A DNA stretch of 16,305 bases, from the NCBI GenBank assembly GCA_910577165.1, contig CAJTLX010000065.1, positions 1-16,305 on the forward strand. The letters are read 5' to 3'. Source of the stretch: an uncultured Lachnospiraceae bacterium. GTDB lineage: Bacteria; Bacillota; Clostridia; Lachnospirales; Lachnospiraceae. This document shows, piece by piece, positions 12,100-16,305 of this stretch; position 1 is the stretch's first letter; every line of letters begins with the position of its first letter. A program made the position numbers and the translations under genes. The notes beneath the pieces were generated by a model that worked only from the letters and a program-made list of their open reading frames with translations, was not told the DNA's origin and searched no databases.

Positions 12100-15000
12100 A
12101 TGAGAATGGAAATGGAAGAAAATCAGAGAGAAGAAATGAAACGTCCCGCTCTGGGGCTTTATGATCCGCGCTTTGAACACGATAATTGCGGGATCGGCGC
12201 GGTGGTCAATATCAAGGGAAAGAAATCCCATGCCACGGTGGAGCAGGCACTTGATATTGTGGAGAATTTAGAACACCGTGCAGGCAAGGATGCCGAGGGG
12301 AAAACCGGCGACGGTGTGGGGATTCTCTTGCAGATCTCGCACAAATTTTTCAAAAAGGCGGCAAAATCCCTTGATATTGACTTGGGGGAGGAGCGCGACT
12401 ACGGAGTTGGCATGATCTTTTTTCCGCAGGATGAGCTGCGCCGCAACCAGGCAAAGAAAATGTTTGAGATTATTGTGGAGAAGGAAGGCATGGAATTCCT
12501 TGGCTGGCGTACTGTGCCAATCCATGAAAATATTTTGGGGCACAAGGCACTTTCCTGTATGCCATATATTTTACAGTGCTTTATTCGCCGTCCGGCACAG
12601 GTTGCGCGCGGACTTTCCTTTGACCGCAAACTCTATATTGCGCGCCGTGTCTTTGAACAGAGCAATGATAATACCTATGTGGTATCGCTCTCCAGCCGCA
12701 CGATCGTCTACAAGGGAATGTTTTTAGTTGGTCAGCTCCGTCCATTTTTTGCCGATCTGCAGGAAGCGGACTACGAGTCGGCGATCGCCATTGTTCACTC
12801 GCGCTTTTCTACAAATACCAATCCAAGCTGGCAGAGAGCGCATCCGAACCGCCTGATTGTCCATAATGGCGAGATCAACACGATCCGGGGCAATGCGGAC
12901 AAAATGCTTGCGCGCGAGGAGACAATGGAATCAAAATACTTAAAGGGCGAGTTTCATAAGATTCTTCCGGTGATCAATACTGAAGGGTCGGACTCGGCGA
13001 TGCTTGACAATACACTGGAATTTTTGGTGATGAGCGGGATGGAATTGCCGCTTGCCGTGATGATCACAATCCCGGAGCCATGGGCAAATGATATGGGCAT
13101 CCGACAGGAGAAAAAAGATTTTTACCAATATTATGCGACGATGATGGAGCCTTGGGACGGGCCGGCCTCCATCCTGTTTTCGGACGGGGATATTATGGGG
13201 GCGGTGCTTGACCGCAATGGTCTGCGCCCTTCCCGGTATTATATTACTTCGGATGACAATGTAATTCTCTCGTCAGAAGTCGGGGTGTTAGATATCCCTG
13301 TGGAAAAAATTGTAAAAAAAGAACGCCTGCATCCGGGAAAAATGCTGCTTGTCGATACCGTAAAGGGCGAGGTGATCGACGATGAGGAATTAAAAATGCA
13401 GTATGCAACCCGCAAGCCTTACGGGGAGTGGCTTGATACCAAGCTGATCCGCCTAAAAGATTTAAAGATTCCGAATCAGCGCGTGGATGAATTTTCCCCG
13501 GAGGAGCGTCTGCGCTTAATGAAGGCATTTGGCTACACCTACGAGGATTTTAAGACTTCCATTCTGCCTATGGCAAAGGATGGGGTGGAGCCAACAGCAG
13601 CGATGGGCGTGGATTCCTCGCTTGCGGTACTCTCGAAAAAACGCCAGCCGCTCTTTAATTATTTTCGCCAGCTTTTTGCACAGGTGACAAACCCGCCAAT
13701 CGATTGTATCCGCGAGGAAATTGTGACAAGCACGACGGTTTATATTGGGGAGGATGGCAATCTTTTGGAGGAGAAGGCAGAAAACTGTCATGTGCTAAAG
13801 ATCAACAATCCGATCTTGACGGATACCGATCTTTTAAAAATTAAGGCGATGAATCGGCCGGGATTTACCTCGGCGGTTATTCCGATTATTTATTATAAAA
13901 ATACTTCGTTAGAAAAGGCGATTGACCATTTGTTTCTCGATGCCGACCGCGCATATAAGGAGGGGGCGAATATTTTAATTCTCTCTGACAGAGGGGTAGA
14001 TGAAAATCATGTTGCCATCCCCTCACTGCTTGCCGTATCCGCGATGCAGCAGCATCTGGTGCGCACAAAAAAGCGCACTAGCGTGGCGATGATTTTGGAG
14101 AGTGCGGAGCCGCGCGAAGTACATCATTTTGCCGCACTTTTGGGGTACGGTGCGAGCGCAGTCAATCCATATCTGGCGCAGGATGCCATCCGCTATCTGA
14201 TTGAGAGCCATATGCTTGACAAGGACTATTATGCGGCAGTGAATGATTACAATGCAGCAATTTTGCACGGAATTGTAAAAATTGCTGCTAAAATGGGAAT
14301 TTCTACCATTCAATCCTATCAGGGGGCAAAGATTTTTGAGGCGATAGGAATTGGCAGGGAGGTAATTGACAAATATTTTACGGATACGGTCAGCCGCATC
14401 GGTGGGATCGGAATCAAAGATATTGAAAAACAGGTCGATGATCTGCATTCGAGTGCGTTTGACCCACTGGGGCTTGGCGTGGAATTAACCCTTGAGAGCG
14501 CGGGCAGCCACAAGATGCGCAGCGGCAAGGAGGAACATCTCTATAATCCGCTTACAATCCATCTATTGCAGCAGGCGGCATGGAACAATAATTATGAAAT
14601 CTTTAAGGAGTATTCCCGCGTAATTACTGAGGAGGAAAAGGGAATTCATCTGCGCGGGCTTCTGGATTTTAATTTCCCGGAAAACGGAATTCCGATCGCT
14701 GAGGTGGAGAGTGTGGAATCCATTGTAAAACGTTTTAAGACCGGCGCGATGTCCTACGGCTCAATTTCTAAGGAGGCGCATGAAACACTGGCGATCGCGA
14801 TGAATCGTCTTGGCGGCAAGTCAAACAGCGGCGAGGGCGGCGAGAGTCTGGAGCGGCTCTATATTGGGGAGGACGGGAAAAACCGTTGCTCCGCTATCAA
14901 ACAGGTAGCCTCCGGACGGTTTGGTGTAACTTCGCGCTATCTGGTGAGTGCGAAGGAGATTCAGATCAAGATGGCACAGGGAGCAAAACCCGGTGAGGGC

Positions 15001-16305
15001 GGGCATCTCCCTGCGGGCAAGGTCTATCCGTGGATCGCAAAGACCAGGCATTCCACGCCGGGAGTAACACTGATCTCGCCACCTCCGCACCATGATATCT
15101 ACTCGATTGAAGATCTGGCACAGCTGATCTACGATCTGAAAAATGCAAATACTCAGGCGCGGATTTCCGTGAAGCTTGTGTCCGAGGCGGGTGTGGGAAC
15201 GGTTGCCGCGGGCGTGGCGAAAGCGGGTGCTGGCGTGATCTTAATCTCCGGCTATGATGGCGGGACGGGCGCGGCACCGCGCAGTTCCATTCACAACGCG
15301 GGTCTCCCGTGGGAGCTTGGCGTTGCGGAGACGCATCAGAATCTAATTGCCAACGGCTTGCGCGGGCGCGTGGTCATTGAGACGGACGGGAAACTAATGA
15401 CCGGGCGGGATGTTTTGGTGGCGGCACTTCTCGGCGCGGAGGAATTCGGTTTTGCGACTGCCCCATTAGTTACTATGGGCTGCGTGATGATGCGCGTCTG
15501 CAATCTGGATACTTGTCCGGTCGGTGTGGCGACACAGAACCCGGAACTTAGGGCAAGGTTTAAGGGAAAACCGGAATATGTGGAGAATTTTATGCGCTTC
15601 GTGGCACAGGAGCTGCGCGAATACATGGCAAAACTTGGGGTGCGCACGGTGAATGAACTGGTGGGGCGCACGGATTTATTGCGCGTTTCAGATGCGGAGG
15701 GAAAAAAGAATGCGCGCATTGATCTGAGCGCGATCTTAGATAATCCATATGCGCAAAAAGGGCAGGCACATTGCTTTGACCCAAAGCAGGTCTATGATTT
15801 TGCCTTGGAAAAAACCGTGGATGAGCGCGTGCTGTTAAGGAAGCTAAAACCGGCAATGGATCAGGGAAAACCGGCGACGGTCACGGTAAAATTAAGTAAT
15901 ATTGACCGCACCTTCGGCACAATCACGGGTTCGGAAATCACAAGGCGTTTTGATGATACACTTGCGGAGGATACTTATGTGATTGAGTGTGACGGCGCGG
16001 GCGGGCAGAGTTTTGGCGCGTTTATTCCAAAGGGCATGACCATCAAGCTTTACGGCGACAGCAATGACTATTTTGGCAAGGGGCTTTCCGGCGGCAAACT
16101 AATTGTTCGCCCGCCAAAGGGTGCAGCATTTTTGCCGGAGGAAAATGTGATTATTGGCAATGTGGCACTCTATGGAGCAACAAGCGGCAAAGCCTTTATT
16201 GCGGGGCTTGCGGGCGAGCGTTTCTGTGTGCGCAATTCCGGAGCGACGGCGGTAGTCGAGGGTGTCGGCGACCATGGCTGTGAGTATATGACCGGCGGGC
16301 GTGTT
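12100..16305 (+). CDS. gltB: Glutamate synthase large (alpha) subunit, 3' end outside window
   Basis: Catalyses transfer of the glutamine amide to 2-oxoglutarate, giving two glutamates; it is central to ammonia assimilation with glutamine synthetase. 1402 codons are present and the frame is open to the window edge, against a usual length near 1500. The class II glutamine amidotransferase domain starts at Cys30 (HDNCGIGAVVNI), so a propeptide of 29 residues should be removed to expose the nucleophile. The FMN synthase domain contains GAKPGEGGHLPAGKVYPW (about 961-978). A [3Fe-4S] cluster motif follows, with Cys1128, Cys1134 and Cys1139. The GxGxG beta-helix domain begins near 1260 (GDSNDYFGKGLSGGKL at about 1316). 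ATG 12100 has AGAAAGGA upstream. It has its own promoter and leader hairpin. The small subunit gene gltD may follow but is not visible. G+C is high, as for guaB. Confidence 0.97.
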   Translation, partial: MRMEMEENQREEMKRPALGLYDPRFEHDNCGIGAVVNIKGKKSHATVEQALDIVENLEHRAGKDAEGKTGDGVGILLQISHKFFKKAAKSLDIDLGEERDYGVGMIFFPQDELRRNQAKKMFEIIVEKEGMEFLGWRTVPIHENILGHKALSCMPYILQCFIRRPAQVARGLSFDRKLYIARRVFEQSNDNTYVVSLSSRTIVYKGMFLVGQLRPFFADLQEADYESAIAIVHSRFSTNTNPSWQRAHPNRLIVHNGEINTIRGNADKMLAREETMESKYLKGEFHKILPVINTEGSDSAMLDNTLEFLVMSGMELPLAVMITIPEPWANDMGIRQEKKDFYQYYATMMEPWDGPASILFSDGDIMGAVLDRNGLRPSRYYITSDDNVILSSEVGVLDIPVEKIVKKERLHPGKMLLVDTVKGEVIDDEELKMQYATRKPYGEWLDTKLIRLKDLKIPNQRVDEFSPEERLRLMKAFGYTYEDFKTSILPMAKDGVEPTAAMGVDSSLAVLSKKRQPLFNYFRQLFAQVTNPPIDCIREEIVTSTTVYIGEDGNLLEEKAENCHVLKINNPILTDTDLLKIKAMNRPGFTSAVIPIIYYKNTSLEKAIDHLFLDADRAYKEGANILILSDRGVDENHVAIPSLLAVSAMQQHLVRTKKRTSVAMILESAEPREVHHFAALLGYGASAVNPYLAQDAIRYLIESHMLDKDYYAAVNDYNAAILHGIVKIAAKMGISTIQSYQGAKIFEAIGIGREVIDKYFTDTVSRIGGIGIKDIEKQVDDLHSSAFDPLGLGVELTLESAGSHKMRSGKEEHLYNPLTIHLLQQAAWNNNYEIFKEYSRVITEEEKGIHLRGLLDFNFPENGIPIAEVESVESIVKRFKTGAMSYGSISKEAHETLAIAMNRLGGKSNSGEGGESLERLYIGEDGKNRCSAIKQVASGRFGVTSRYLVSAKEIQIKMAQGAKPGEGGHLPAGKVYPWIAKTRHSTPGVTLISPPPHHDIYSIEDLAQLIYDLKNANTQARISVKLVSEAGVGTVAAGVAKAGAGVILISGYDGGTGAAPRSSIHNAGLPWELGVAETHQNLIANGLRGRVVIETDGKLMTGRDVLVAALLGAEEFGFATAPLVTMGCVMMRVCNLDTCPVGVATQNPELRARFKGKPEYVENFMRFVAQELREYMAKLGVRTVNELVGRTDLLRVSDAEGKKNARIDLSAILDNPYAQKGQAHCFDPKQVYDFALEKTVDERVLLRKLKPAMDQGKPATVTVKLSNIDRTFGTITGSEITRRFDDTLAEDTYVIECDGAGGQSFGAFIPKGMTIKLYGDSNDYFGKGLSGGKLIVRPPKGAAFLPEENVIIGNVALYGATSGKAFIAGLAGERFCVRNSGATAVVEGVGDHGCEYMTGGRV

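Overview
The window looks like the chromosome of a low-to-moderate G+C Clostridia member, most likely a flagellated Lachnospiraceae. The reasons are the type of IMP dehydrogenase and single-chain glutamate synthase large subunit, a DUF6240/FliK-like flagellar protein, a DUF1461-type membrane protein, strong AGGAGG-like ribosome binding sites, and TTG/GTG starts. The family placement is inference; no rRNA or other marker is present.

Layout. (1) 1-1694: guaB with a consensus sigma-A promoter and a rho-independent terminator. (2) 1733-4866, plus strand: a membrane-anchored Amidase_2 protein, then an A+T-rich two-gene insertion that I identify as a Septu anti-phage system (ptuA ATPase and ptuB HNH nuclease, overlapping by 32 nt), then a YunG-like protein whose composition returns to that of the housekeeping genes. 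(3) 4790-7864, minus strand: a DUF1461/TIGR01906 membrane protein, probably the lipoprotein intramolecular transacylase Lit, and a large FliK-like protein with a sigma-28-like promoter. (4) 8040-11860, plus strand: an A+T-rich accessory block with a GNAT acetyltransferase, a frameshifted BsuBI/PstI-type DNA methyltransferase, a severely truncated partner endonuclease, a Uma2-family nuclease-like protein, and a frameshifted unknown gene. (5) 11914-16305: gltB with its own promoter and a long leader hairpin, running off the right edge of the window. The first 83 bases hold no feature I can support.

Two accessory insertions therefore sit among housekeeping genes and are in different states. The Septu pair is intact. 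The block before gltB is largely decayed: two genes carry frameshifts and one is cut to a quarter of its family's length. This block contains two copies of an ungapped 49-bp promoter-bearing repeat (8061-8109 and 10503-10551) bracketing the GNAT/restriction-modification module, and a purine-rich leader with three near-identical tandem units. A 41-codon scrap of a membrane protein gene at its left edge may mark the insertion junction.

I did not find a clearly new multi-gene system. The most promising unexplained items are the bracketing promoter repeats, the GNAT leader repeats, the frameshifted gene before gltB with a His-x-Thr motif, the gltB leader hairpin, and the hairpin that buries the ribosome binding site of lit.
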